From positions 1-64,000 of the forward strand of contig CAJTLJ010000012.1 in the NCBI GenBank assembly GCA_910577475.1: 64,000 bases of DNA. Reading direction: 5' to 3'. Positions 1-8,464 of the stretch are shown piece by piece. Source of the DNA: an uncultured Alistipes sp. (GTDB taxonomy: Bacteria > Bacteroidota > Bacteroidia > Bacteroidales > Rikenellaceae). The stretch's first letter is position 1. Each line of letters starts with the position of its first letter. A program made the translations under genes and the position numbers. The notes beneath the pieces were generated by a model. The model worked only from the letters and a program-made list of their open reading frames with translations, was not told the DNA's origin and did not search any database.

Positions 1-49
<49 letters not shown>

Positions 50-254
50 AAAAATTAATGTGTTTAGATCTTTCGCTCAAATCTCAAAGGTATTGTTTGA
101 AATCACTCTCCGAAGAGAGTGGAAAAAACTTTGCTGCTCAATAATCTTCAAAGAACGTTGTTCTATATTGTATCAGAACTTCCTCTGTGCGATCCGGAAT
201 CTTGCGACCCCCTCTCGGCTTAAACCGCCGTTTTTTATGGCGGAAAAGCGGTTG

Positions 255-286
255 CAAAGGTAAAACCTTTTTTTCAATCTTCCAAA
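255..286 (-). promoter_or_regulatory. rRNA operon promoter, proximal copy
   Basis: On the minus strand a TTTG (-33 box, 286-283) is followed by 20 bases and TACCTTTG (-7 box, 262-255), matching the Bacteroidota primary sigma consensus. The bases just after the -7 box, CAACCGC, are identical to those after the distal promoter. About 200 bases of leader separate it from the 16S 5' end. Confidence 0.8.
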
Positions 287-357
287 TCTTTTTGAAAGAT
301 TTTTTTTCGCAACCCTCGTCAGAACCTTGCTCCACTCTTTTATCGTGAAAGCGGTTG

Positions 358-390
358 CAAAGATAAAGACTTTATCCCATATTTTCCAAA
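358..390 (-). promoter_or_regulatory. rRNA operon promoter, distal copy
   Basis: On the minus strand TTTG (390-387), a 21-base spacer and TATCTTTG (365-358) form a second consensus promoter 103 bases upstream of the first. The discriminator CAACCGC is the same. Tandem promoters are common in front of rRNA operons and give strong growth-rate-dependent transcription; that regulation is inferred here. Confidence 0.78.
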
Positions 391-709
391 TAATTCGAAA
401 GATATTTTTCAGGCGATTTCGGCAATAATCCGACAATCGTATATGTATCAGCGAATTATATATTGATATTTTTTAGAAAGTTTTCAGGATTACCGAGCCG
501 AAAAATCGGATAAATCCCGTTTTCGGGGAGAAAACCGGCTCGATAAAAGTTGAAAAAAGATTCGTCCAGGCATCGAAACGGACCGTCTGCGGGTGAATTT
601 TCTTCAAAAAAAAGAGACGATTCTTCCGATCCGGCACGCGACTCAGCCGAAAATAGATGCGTTGCATCGAAGAAATTCGCTACATTTGCCGAAAAAAAAG
701 AAGACGAGG
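391..709. other. Intergenic region between divergent rRNA operon and hydrolase gene
   Basis: AT-rich upstream of the rRNA promoters. I see no further gene. A TACATTTG at 681-688 matches the -7 box and lies 21 bases before the ATG at 710, so it is the likely plus-strand promoter. A TTG at 662-664 gives a short 16-base spacer, so the -33 part is uncertain. Confidence 0.5.
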
Positions 710-1342
710 ATGAAAAGCGCTTTAATATATATAGGTGTATTGTTATCGGTCTGCGCCTGCCGGTCGGAGGAGTTTCCGCTCCGCACGGGAGATTTGCTGT
801 TTCAAGTAAACGAACCGTCGGAAATGACGGAGGCCATCACCGATGCCACAGCCCCGCACGACCGGCACAAAATCTCGCACGTCGCCATCTTCCAGCAGGC
901 GGGCGACCGGCGACTGGTTATCGAGGCGACCGGCAGGGGCGGAGTGCGAAAGGTAACCCTGGAGGAGTTCCTCCGCTCTTCGGCCCGCATCGAAGGTCGT
1001 CCCGGGGTGCTTGCGATGCGTGTACGTGCGGAGTTCCCGGTCGGGGAGGCAATCCGGCGGGCGGAGGTCCACCTGGGCGAACCTTACGACTACTCCTACC
1101 TTCCGGATAACGGACGCATGTACTGCTCGGAGCTGGTCTACGAAAGCTATCGCCGCGAGGACGGCACTCCCCTCTTCACGGCCCGGCCGATGAATTTCCG
1201 CAATGCCGAAGGCGAGCTGCCCGACTTCTGGATCGAGCTCTTCGAGCAGTTGGGCGAGCCGATTCCCGAAGGGATTCCGGGCACCAACCCCGCCGACATG
1301 GCCAAGGAACCCGTGCTGGAGGAGGTCTATCGCTACTTCTGA
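710..1342 (+). CDS. YiiX/YebB-like permuted NlpC/P60 cysteine hydrolase, lipoprotein
   Basis: The product (210 aa) begins with a hydrophobic signal ending in Cys15-Ala-Cys17, so it is probably exported and lipidated. The body carries the motif order of YiiX/YebB-like enzymes, permuted relatives of NlpC/P60: TGDLLFQ near residue 25, ISHVAIF with the likely catalytic His, and MYCSELVYESY near residue 145 with the likely nucleophilic Cys. Family members are thought to cleave amide or ester bonds of peptidoglycan or lipids; the substrate cannot be read from the sequence. The start at 710 is preferred over an in-frame ATG at 593 because the -7 box at 681-688 lies between them and only the later start gives a signal peptide. 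It stands alone, with a 412-bp gap downstream. Confidence 0.75.
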   Translation: MKSALIYIGVLLSVCACRSEEFPLRTGDLLFQVNEPSEMTEAITDATAPHDRHKISHVAIFQQAGDRRLVIEATGRGGVRKVTLEEFLRSSARIEGRPGVLAMRVRAEFPVGEAIRRAEVHLGEPYDYSYLPDNGRMYCSELVYESYRREDGTPLFTARPMNFRNAEGELPDFWIELFEQLGEPIPEGIPGTNPADMAKEPVLEEVYRYF

Positions 1343-1754
1343 GAGACATTCGCGATCCGTCAATCGAAAATATTCATACTCTGTTCGGATTCTTGTAGAA
1401 AGACCGCCTTTGTTTTCCGATCTTTTCCGAGGACGGAAATGAAAAGGGAATCGGGTGTAAATACCGGAAAATCGTGCTGTTGTGAGATTTCGCGATGATC
1501 CGAAAAATCCAAACCACCGATCTCAGTCGATATCGTACCGGAGAGATTTCGAAACATACCGCAGAGCCACGGCAAAAGGCTCTATGCAACCACGCAAACA
1601 TATCGGAGCGGGCTACGAATGCAAGAAGCGACGGACAAAACAGCTACTGCCATAATGAGTTCGAAGTTAGAGCCGGTCCGTCGCGTTTTTTTACGACATC
1701 GGAACATCGACACGCATTTATTGCTATATTTGTATGGTCAAACACAACATAAAC
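1343..1754. other. Intergenic region, possible structured transcript end
   Basis: No convincing gene. A hairpin lies at 1564-1582 (GAGCC/GGCTC). A second stem pairs GCGACGGAC (1628-1636) with GTCCGTCGC (1676-1684) across a 39-base loop and is followed by GTTTTTTT (1685-1692), like an intrinsic terminator with an unusually long loop. TATATTTG at 1725-1732 is the probable -7 box of the next gene. Confidence 0.4.
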
Positions 1755-2201
1755 ATGAAGAAAACTCTTTTTTTAACGCTACTCCTGCTGGGCGCCATAT
1801 GCACCTCGCAGGCACGTGCCCGCATTCCGATCGGCACGCATGAAAAGACCGTCATCGTTCTGGAATTGCCCGACAGCACCTATTATCAGACCGATGCGGA
1901 CAACTACATCGACCTGGGATACACCTACAAGGTGTTCGAGATCGCTCATATTCCCGTCTGGACTGTCGACAAGGGCGGCCTGGTTGGCTACACGGAGGCG
2001 GAGCCCGACACCAATTATCAACTCGACGACGAGGTTATGGGATGGATTCGCGAAGATACCGGAATCGAAGATCTGGACGAGCTCGGACGGATTCCGTTCT
2101 GGGACGCGTGGGGCGGCAAGCTGGTCGTGCTGGCGCTCGTCGCCGGCTATCTGATCTATACCTTCGGCAGAAAGAAACCCGAAGAAGAGACAGAGGAGTA
2201 G
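1755..2201 (+). CDS. Hypothetical exported protein with C-terminal membrane anchor
   Basis: Not recognised. The 148-aa product has a clear signal peptide (MKKTLFLTLLLLGAICTSQA). The middle is acidic and Tyr/Asp-rich, with repeated short beta-like stretches. A C-terminal hydrophobic helix (LVVLALVAGYLIYTFG) is followed by a Lys/Glu tail. This suggests a periplasmic domain tethered to the inner membrane. An earlier in-frame ATG at 1734 lies at or before the expected transcription start (-7 box at 1725-1732), so the ATG at 1755 is the better start. A strong terminator follows at 2221-2255, so it is probably monocistronic. Confidence 0.65.
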   Translation: MKKTLFLTLLLLGAICTSQARARIPIGTHEKTVIVLELPDSTYYQTDADNYIDLGYTYKVFEIAHIPVWTVDKGGLVGYTEAEPDTNYQLDDEVMGWIREDTGIEDLDELGRIPFWDAWGGKLVVLALVAGYLIYTFGRKKPEEETEE

Positions 2202-2220
2202 AGCCTCCTCAACAATCTTC

Positions 2221-2255
2221 CGTCCGGACGCTTGTTGCGTCCGGACGTTTTTTTT
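2221..2255 (+). terminator. Intrinsic terminator
   Basis: Perfect 11-bp stem (CGTCCGGACGC 2221-2231 with 2237-2247), a TTGTT loop and eight T residues. Confidence 0.88.
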
Positions 2256-2356
2256 CGCGACACCTGACTGCAACGAAACGGATGATAGCCTGCGACATTC
2301 GGGCGCACTTGCCGCGCATTCGGGCCGAAAAGGACGGAAGTAGAGCGATTTTCGAT

Positions 2357-2386
2357 TTTGGAATTCAAAATAAAGTATTATCTTTG
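2357..2386 (+). promoter_or_regulatory. Promoter of rho
   Basis: TTTG (2357-2360), 18-base spacer and TATCTTTG (2379-2386), the Bacteroidota consensus. It predicts a leader of about 60 bases before the rho ATG at 2453. That leader could host the autoregulation known for rho in other bacteria, but no specific element is visible. Confidence 0.75.
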
Positions 2387-2452
2387 CAGTAAATTCGATC
2401 ACCGGCCATCCGGCCGGATATTAAATCAGTTCATTTTACTACGAAACAAGAT

Positions 2453-4090
2453 ATGCAGGATTTGGAAACGCTGGAAGGCAAGAATCTGGCGGAATTGCGG
2501 GAGATTGCGAAGGCGCTGGGCGTGAAGAACGTCATGACCAAAAAGAAGAAAGAGTTGACGGACGAGATCGTCCGCACTTCCGAGGCGGCTGCCGCTGCCG
2601 AGGAGAAGGTGGCGCCGGAGACCGCTCCGGCCGCAGAGGCGGTGGAGAAGCCGCGACGCGGACGCCGCCCCCGGCTGGCAAAGCCGGAGGCCTCCGCACC
2701 GCAGCCGGCGGAGAGCGATAAAGCAGCCGCAGAGACTCCGCGCGAAGAGGAACCGGCCGCCGAGCACGCACTGCACCACGAGGAGGAGGCCGATCCCGCA
2801 GCCGCAAAGCGACGGGGCCGTCGCAAGACGACGGAGCAGCAGTCCCGGACGGAGGGCGAAGCCCCACGCGAGGAGCATCGTCCGAAGCCGGAGGAGCCGG
2901 CCCCGGCCGCACCGCAGAAGCAGGCCTCCGCATCGCATGCGCATGCGGAGGAGGTCATCACGAAGGACGACTTTGCCGGCGAGATCGAGGGAGAAGGGGT
3001 GCTGGAGGTAATGCCCGACGGTTACGGATTCCTCCGCTCGGCCGACTACAACTACCTCAACTCGCCCGACGACATCTACGTGTCGCCGTCGCAGATCAAG
3101 CTCTTCGGTCTGAAGCCCGGCGACACAGTGCTCGGAACGATCCGCCCGCCGAAAGAGGGCGAAAAATATTTTCCGCTGGTGCGCGTGACGGAGATCAACG
3201 GCCTCTCGCCCGAGTATATCCGCGACCGCGTGCAGTTCGAATACATGACACCGCTCTTCCCGAGCGAGAAGTTCAACCTGACGGGACACGGCCACAACAG
3301 CCTCTCGAACCGCGTCGTGGACCTCTTCTCGCCCATCGGCAAGGGCCAGCGCGCCCTGATCGTCGCCCAGCCCAAGACCGGTAAGACCATGCTGATGCAG
3401 TCGCTCATCAACGCCATCGCCGACAACCACCCCGAGGTGTATATCATCGTGCTGCTGGTCGACGAGCGTCCGGAGGAGGTGACCGAAATGGCCCGCAACA
3501 CAAAAGCCGAGGTCGTGGCCTCAACCTTCGACGAGCAGGCCTCGCGCCACGTGAAGGTCGCCGAGATGGTGCTGGAGAAGGCCAAGCGCATGGTCGAATG
3601 CGGACACGACGTCGTGATCTTCCTCGACTCGATCACCCGCCTGGCCCGTGCCTACAACTCCGTGCAGCCCGCTTCGGGCAAGGTGCTGTCGGGTGGTGTG
3701 GATGCCAACGCGCTCCACAAGCCGAAGCGTTTCTTCGGCGCGGCCCGCAACACGGAGGAAAAGGGTTCGCTGACGATCATCGCCACGGCCCTGATCGACA
3801 CCGGATCGAAGATGGACGAGGTGATCTTCGAGGAGTTCAAGGGTACGGGCAACATGGAGCTGCAGCTCGACCGCAAACTGGCCGACAAGCGCATCTACCC
3901 CTCCGTGAACGTCATCGCTTCGGGCACCCGCCGCGAGGATCTGCTGCTGCCGCGCGAGGTGATGAACCGCACCTGGATCCTCCGGAAATACCTCTCGGAG
4001 ATGACTACCACCGAAACGATGGAGTTCCTCCAGAAGCAGATGCACCTGACGGGCACGAACGAGGAGTTCCTGGCTACGATGAATCAATAG
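2453..4090 (+). CDS. rho: Transcription termination factor Rho with long disordered insertion
   Basis: Hexameric RNA-dependent ATPase that terminates transcription. The protein is 545 aa, against 419 in E. coli. An N-terminal Rho-N helical domain (about residues 1-40) is followed by a 120-residue low-complexity stretch rich in Ala, Glu, Pro and Arg-Gly-Arg. Next come the cold-shock-like RNA-binding domain (about 175-250, with DGYGFLRS) and the ATPase core. The Walker A motif PKTGKT is near residue 306, the Walker B-type LDSITRLARAYN follows, and SGGVDANALHKPKRFFG and GTGNMEL match the Q- and R-loop regions. Such an insertion is typical of Bacteroidota Rho; the one in Bacteroides thetaiotaomicron has been reported to drive phase separation. 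Nine bases separate it from the next gene. Confidence 0.97.
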   Translation: MQDLETLEGKNLAELREIAKALGVKNVMTKKKKELTDEIVRTSEAAAAAEEKVAPETAPAAEAVEKPRRGRRPRLAKPEASAPQPAESDKAAAETPREEEPAAEHALHHEEEADPAAAKRRGRRKTTEQQSRTEGEAPREEHRPKPEEPAPAAPQKQASASHAHAEEVITKDDFAGEIEGEGVLEVMPDGYGFLRSADYNYLNSPDDIYVSPSQIKLFGLKPGDTVLGTIRPPKEGEKYFPLVRVTEINGLSPEYIRDRVQFEYMTPLFPSEKFNLTGHGHNSLSNRVVDLFSPIGKGQRALIVAQPKTGKTMLMQSLINAIADNHPEVYIIVLLVDERPEEVTEMARNTKAEVVASTFDEQASRHVKVAEMVLEKAKRMVECGHDVVIFLDSITRLARAYNSVQPASGKVLSGGVDANALHKPKRFFGAARNTEEKGSLTIIATALIDTGSKMDEVIFEEFKGTGNMELQLDRKLADKRIYPSVNVIASGTRREDLLLPREVMNRTWILRKYLSEMTTTETMEFLQKQMHLTGTNEEFLATMNQ

Positions 4091-4099
4091 CGATACGAA

Positions 4100-4873
4100 A
4101 TGAAGAAGACGATCCTTCTCGCCCTGTCGCTGCTGCCCTGGGCGCTCCCGGCCTCGGCCTGGGGGCCCAAGGGGCACGACGTCACGGCCTGCATCGCGGA
4201 GTGCAACCTGACGCCCGAAGCCGCGGCCGAAGTGGACCGCGTGCTGAACGGCTACTCGCCCGTCTACTGGAGCAATTGGCTCGACGCGGCGAGCCACACC
4301 CCCGAGTACGCCTACACCAAGAGCTGGCACTACATGGACGTCGATGCGGGCGAAACCCGCGAATCGACCCCGCGCAATCCGAAAGGCGACATCCTCTCGG
4401 CACTGAACGAGCTCGTCCGGCGTCTCGAGGGGCACGACCTGCCGGCCGAAGAGGAGGCGCTCTGTCTGAAGATGCTGATCCACCTGATGGGCGACCTCCA
4501 CTGCCCCATGCACGCGGGGCATCTCACCGATCTGGGCGGCAACCGCGTGAAGGTCCGCTTCTTCGGACGCGACACCAACCTGCATGCGGTGTGGGATAGC
4601 TCCCTGCCCGAATGGGCCCACAAATGGAGCTACACGGAGTGGCAGAGCCAGATCGACCGGCTGACCGACGAGGAGGTGGCGGAGATCACCGGCGGAACGC
4701 TCGAAACGTGGTACGACGAGACGCAGGCGCTCTGTCCCGAGATCTACGCCTCGACCCCCGAAGGGGCGAACCTCTCCTACGACTACGTGAACAAATATGC
4801 GCCGCTCGTGGAGCGACAGCTTCTCAAGGGAGGCCACCGGCTGGCCGCCCTGCTGAACGAAATCTACCGATAG
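4100..4873 (+). CDS. S1/P1 family nuclease, secreted
   Basis: Zinc-dependent single-strand nuclease or 3'-nucleotidase, exported to the periplasm or outside. The 257-aa precursor has a signal peptide (about residues 1-20, ending PASA) so that the mature protein begins with Trp, the residue whose amino group binds zinc in this family. The other ligands fit: GHD near residue 26, SHTPEY and WHYMD near 60-77, HLMGDLHCPMH near 135, and NLHAVWD near 165. It lies nine bases after rho and four before a cation exporter, so the three genes may be co-transcribed. A nucleic-acid scavenging role is inferred from the family. Confidence 0.9.
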   Translation: MKKTILLALSLLPWALPASAWGPKGHDVTACIAECNLTPEAAAEVDRVLNGYSPVYWSNWLDAASHTPEYAYTKSWHYMDVDAGETRESTPRNPKGDILSALNELVRRLEGHDLPAEEEALCLKMLIHLMGDLHCPMHAGHLTDLGGNRVKVRFFGRDTNLHAVWDSSLPEWAHKWSYTEWQSQIDRLTDEEVAEITGGTLETWYDETQALCPEIYASTPEGANLSYDYVNKYAPLVERQLLKGGHRLAALLNEIYR

Positions 4874-4877
4874 AATC

Positions 4878-5774
4878 ATGCCGCACGACCACCGTAGCCC
4901 CGTCACGCCGTCGACGCGGAAGCTCACGCGAGCCTTCGCGTGGGGCATTACGCTCAACCTGCTCTACTCCGCCATCGAATTCGGCATCGGGTTCCACTCC
5001 GGCTCGATGGGGCTGATGGCCGACGCCGGCCACAACCTGAGCGACGTCATCAGTCTGGTGCTGGCGCTGCTGGCGATTCGGCTCTCCGCGCGCAAGGCGA
5101 CCCGAAGGTATACCTACGGCTTCAAGAAGAGCACGATCCTGGCGTCACTGTTCAATGCCGTCCTGCTGCTGATCGCAGTCGGGATGATCGCAGCCGAGAG
5201 CATCTCGAAGTTCTTCCGCCCGCAGCCCGTCGAGGGCTTCGCCATCGCCTGGACGGCCGGTGCGGGCGTGATCGTCAACTTCCTGACGGCGTGGCTGCTC
5301 ATGCGCGGGCAGGAGCGCGACCTCAACGTGCGGGGCGCCTTTCTGCACATGATCGCCGATGCGCTGGTCTCGATCGGCGTTGTGGCGTCGGGACTGGTTA
5401 TCGCCTACACCGGCTGGACGGTCATCGACCCGATCATGGGGCTCCTGATCGCCCTGATCATCGTCGTCTCGACCCGCCGCCTGCTGTGCGACAGCCTGCG
5501 GCTCTCGCTCGACGGCGTGCCCTGCGGGCTGGATGCGGAACGCATCGCAGAGATCGTGCGCACCACACCGGGCGTCGAGCGCATCCACCACCTGCACATC
5601 TGGGCCATCAGCACCACGCAGAACGCCCTGACGGTCCATGCGGTCCTCGCCGACGAGCGGCAGAGCTCGGAGGTCCGTCGGGAGATACGCCGCCGGCTGC
5701 GGGCCGAAGGCATCACGCATGCCACTATCGAGACCGAGATTGCGGGCGGAGAAGGAGACGAAGATGAGGATTGA
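4878..5774 (+). CDS. Cation diffusion facilitator (CDF) family metal exporter
   Basis: Inner-membrane metal/proton antiporter, most like the CzcD/ZitB zinc group. The 298-aa product has six predicted membrane segments. Metal-site signatures are visible in TM2 (ADAGHNLSD, about residues 47-55) and TM5 (HMIADAL, about residue 157). A cytoplasmic C-terminal domain includes HHLHIWAI and ends in an acidic tail (GDEDED). The loop between TM4 and TM5 lacks the His-rich stretch of many CzcD proteins. The ATG is four bases after the nuclease stop codon. A nuclease and a Zn exporter side by side may reflect zinc handling, but this is only contextual. Confidence 0.92.
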   Translation: MPHDHRSPVTPSTRKLTRAFAWGITLNLLYSAIEFGIGFHSGSMGLMADAGHNLSDVISLVLALLAIRLSARKATRRYTYGFKKSTILASLFNAVLLLIAVGMIAAESISKFFRPQPVEGFAIAWTAGAGVIVNFLTAWLLMRGQERDLNVRGAFLHMIADALVSIGVVASGLVIAYTGWTVIDPIMGLLIALIIVVSTRRLLCDSLRLSLDGVPCGLDAERIAEIVRTTPGVERIHHLHIWAISTTQNALTVHAVLADERQSSEVRREIRRRLRAEGITHATIETEIAGGEGDEDED

Positions 5775-5899
5775 AAACGGCGGGGCGGCATTTTCGTGCC
5801 GCCCGCCTTTCCGATTGGGCGAATCGGACAGTTGGATCGCCATTCGAGTATTGCGAAACCGGGTGCGAACCCCTTTCTTTGTCGGGAAATAAAGCGAAA

Positions 5900-6706
5900 A
5901 TGAAACGGCTCCGCATATTACCGTTGTGGCTAACGCTCCTGCTCGGAGGAGGCTGCGAATATTTCGAGGTCCACCCTTACGACACCGACGTGGAGGGCCC
6001 CGTGAATACCAATGCGGTCAATGCGCTGCGCATCGAGAGCGCACTCCTCGACCGGTCGGACTACCGGTTCGCCGTCATCAGCGATACGCAGGGGCGCTAT
6101 GACGAAACCGAGGAGGCGGTAGCCGCCCTGAACGCCCGGGGCGATCTGGACTTCGTACTCCACTGCGGCGATCTCTCGGACTTCGGGCTGAAAAAGGAGT
6201 TTCAGTTCCAACGCGACATCCTGAACCGGCTGACGATGCCCTGCATCGCCCTGATCGGCAACCACGACTGTCTGGCTACGGGGCAGGAGGTGTTCCAGCG
6301 AATCTTCGGGGAGACGAATTTCGCCTTCACGGCCGGCGACACCCGTTTCATCTGCCTGAACACGAACGCTATGGAGTACGACTACTCGGTGCCCGTGCCG
6401 GATTTCGACTTCATGGAGCATCAGCTGACCCACCTGCCGCCCGGGGTGGTCCGCGCGGTCTGGGTCATGCACGTGCGTCCCGGCGAGTTCCAGTTCAACA
6501 ACAACGTCAAGAAGGCCTTCGAATACTACATTCTCCGCAGCCCCGGTCTCCCCTTCTGCCTCTACGGACACGAGCACACGGCCCGCGTGGACGATCTTTT
6601 CGGCGACGGGGTTCTCTATTACCAGTGTCCCGACATCGGCAAACGGACCTACCTGCTCTTCACCATGCACGAAACCGGCTATGAATACGAGACGGTCGTT
6701 TTTTAG
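5900..6706 (+). CDS. Metallophosphoesterase lipoprotein
   Basis: Calcineurin-like phosphoesterase (268 aa) carrying a lipoprotein signal: the lipobox LLGGGC puts the acylated Cys at residue 19. The metal-binding blocks occur in order: AVISDTQG (D-x-Q in place of the usual D-x-H), HCGDLSDFG, LIGNHD, a later MHVRPGEF and YGHEHTARVDD. The Gln in the first block is a visible deviation. The substrate is unknown. The ATG at 5900 was chosen over an in-frame upstream start at 5771 because only it gives a signal sequence. The next gene starts inside its 3' end (26-bp overlap), suggesting an operon. Confidence 0.82.
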   Translation: MKRLRILPLWLTLLLGGGCEYFEVHPYDTDVEGPVNTNAVNALRIESALLDRSDYRFAVISDTQGRYDETEEAVAALNARGDLDFVLHCGDLSDFGLKKEFQFQRDILNRLTMPCIALIGNHDCLATGQEVFQRIFGETNFAFTAGDTRFICLNTNAMEYDYSVPVPDFDFMEHQLTHLPPGVVRAVWVMHVRPGEFQFNNNVKKAFEYYILRSPGLPFCLYGHEHTARVDDLFGDGVLYYQCPDIGKRTYLLFTMHETGYEYETVVF

Positions 6707-7346
6707 TCTGCTCCTGCTGCTCTGGCTTCCGCTCCTCGCCTGCGGGAGCTGTCCGCCCGCCGACTCGCTCCGGCCGGAAGGGGCGCCCCTCGACCGCCGT
6801 CTGCACCGGGGGCGCCAGGGATGGGAGCGCATCATCCCGACCCACGTCAAGGCGCAATACGCCGGCAGCATGGGTCTCCTCTCCCTGGGTTTCGGCTGGG
6901 ACTACGGCCGCAAATGCCGCTGGGAGACCGACCTGATGGTGGGCTACGTCCCGCGCTACTCCACCCGGCGCGGCCACGCCACGCTGACCCTGAAGCAGAA
7001 CTACATCCCCTGGAGCCTTTACGCCTCGGACCGCTTTTCGTTCGATCCTCTCTACGGCGGCATCTACCTCAACACGATCTTCGGGCACGAATTCTGGGGC
7101 CGCCAGCCGGGGCGCTATCCGAGCGGCTACTACTGGTTCTCCACCAAGCTGCGCACCCATATCTTCTGGGGCTGCCGCGCCACCTGGCACCCGGGTATCC
7201 GCCGCAAATACTGGATCAAGGGGGTCACCCTCTTCTTCGAGGTCAACACCTGCGACCTCTACATCGTCCGCGCCGTCGGCAACGACTACCTCCACCCGCA
7301 GGACATCATCGGTTTCTCGGCAGGTCTGAAGCTACAGCTGTTCTGA
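6681..7346 (+). CDS. Hypothetical beta-rich outer-membrane or lipoprotein
   Basis: Not assigned to a family. The 221-aa product starts with a strong signal peptide ending LLACGSC, which fits a lipobox at Cys21. The rest has alternating aromatic/polar strands (Trp, Tyr and Phe very frequent) and ends in Phe, as small outer-membrane barrels do. The ORF overlaps the metallophosphoesterase by 26 bp in another frame, implying translational coupling and a shared envelope role. A barrel with a normal signal peptide and a lipidated periplasmic protein are both possible. Confidence 0.6.
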   Translation: MNTRRSFFSLLLLLWLPLLACGSCPPADSLRPEGAPLDRRLHRGRQGWERIIPTHVKAQYAGSMGLLSLGFGWDYGRKCRWETDLMVGYVPRYSTRRGHATLTLKQNYIPWSLYASDRFSFDPLYGGIYLNTIFGHEFWGRQPGRYPSGYYWFSTKLRTHIFWGCRATWHPGIRRKYWIKGVTLFFEVNTCDLYIVRAVGNDYLHPQDIIGFSAGLKLQLF

Positions 7347-7478
7347 CCGGACCGCGGCACCCGGCTGTCCGATTTGTTCTTTCCGTTCTCCGATTCGGCT
7401 GCAAATCAGACAATCGGAATACAGAATCCGGATTCAATCGCTATATTTGTCGGGATTTTACAGCAATTTACAGACAAT

Positions 7479-8405
7479 ATGAACAATCAAGAGATCATCA
7501 GCTTCTCCATCAGCGAGCTCCGCGAGAAGAATCCCGACGCACCGGGAATCGTTCACAACGGATGCTTCATCTCTCTGCCCGAATACGACAACCAAAACAG
7601 ATCCGTCCTGTTCAACTACCCCTGCCGCATCAACGCCTACTTCATCATGATCTGCGAAAGCGGCTCCGCGGACATCAACATCAACCTGAACGAATACCGG
7701 ATCAGCGAGAATTCGATCCTGATCCACAAGCCCAACAACATCCTGCAGATGATCGGGACGAACGAGGCCAGGGGCTACCTGCTCGGATTCGAGGAGAACC
7801 TTCTCCAGCAGGTCGACATCAACGTCCGGGGACTGGGTCCCGTCCTGCTTCAGGTGCTGGAGGAGCCGGTTCTCCATGTCACCCCGGAGGAGAGCCGCCA
7901 GTTGCAGGGGCTGATCCGCAGCATCGCCGACGAGATTGCAAAAGCCCGGGAGATGCCCTTCTTCGAGGAGATCCTGCGCAGCTACTTCTCCCTTTTCCTC
8001 TACAAGCTGTGCAGCATCGTCAGCAAGGACCGCAAGGAGCGGCCCAGCGTGGAGAGCTCGGCGAAGAGCCGGAACGAGGAGTATTTCCACCGCTTCATGC
8101 AGGAGCTCTCGCTGCACTACAAGAACGAACGGTCGGTGGGGTTCTACGCCTCGCAGCTCTGCATCACGCCCAAATACCTGACTACGCTGATCAAGAAGGT
8201 GAGCGGCCATTCGGCTGCCGACTGGATCGACAGGTACGTGATTCTGGAGGCCAAGAATCTGCTGCGCTACTCCTCGATGAGCATTCAGGAGGTGGCCTAC
8301 TACCTCAACTTCCCCAACCAGTCCTTCTTCGGCAAGTATTTCAAGCACCAGACCGGCATGTCGCCCAGCGCCTACAAGATGCAGCAACGAAGCGACGAAG
8401 CGTAA
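7479..8405 (+). CDS. AraC family transcriptional regulator
   Basis: DNA-binding regulator of 308 aa. The first 180 residues form a cupin-like sensing domain (YPCRINAYFIMICESG, then the beta-hairpin pattern around INLNEYRISENS). The C-terminal 100 residues are a double helix-turn-helix AraC domain, with FYASQLCITPKYLTTLIKK and the signature ending NFPNQSFFGKYFKHQTGMSP. The ATG at 7479 follows a TATATTTG -7 box at 7442-7449; an in-frame start at 7374 lies upstream of that box and is rejected. It directly precedes an aldo/keto reductase gene on the same strand (59-bp gap), its likeliest target; that link is inferred. Confidence 0.92.
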   Translation: MNNQEIISFSISELREKNPDAPGIVHNGCFISLPEYDNQNRSVLFNYPCRINAYFIMICESGSADININLNEYRISENSILIHKPNNILQMIGTNEARGYLLGFEENLLQQVDINVRGLGPVLLQVLEEPVLHVTPEESRQLQGLIRSIADEIAKAREMPFFEEILRSYFSLFLYKLCSIVSKDRKERPSVESSAKSRNEEYFHRFMQELSLHYKNERSVGFYASQLCITPKYLTTLIKKVSGHSAADWIDRYVILEAKNLLRYSSMSIQEVAYYLNFPNQSFFGKYFKHQTGMSPSAYKMQQRSDEA

Positions 8406-8464
8406 CACGGAACGGTCGGCACGGATTTTGCGTTCGATCCCCGAAGATCAAACGGAAAATCATC

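Noticed and set aside
1495..1752. 85-codon open frame before the small membrane protein
   Set aside because: No promoter, biased composition or recognisable motif, and it spans the terminator-like stem at 1628-1692 and the -7 box of the next gene.
3521..4957. 478-codon minus-strand open frame opposite rho and the nuclease gene
   Set aside because: It is the antisense shadow of GC-rich coding DNA, with His/Arg/Val-biased composition and no family motif. The same applies to the long opposite-strand frames across 14749-16953, 21801-23921 and 25570-27738.
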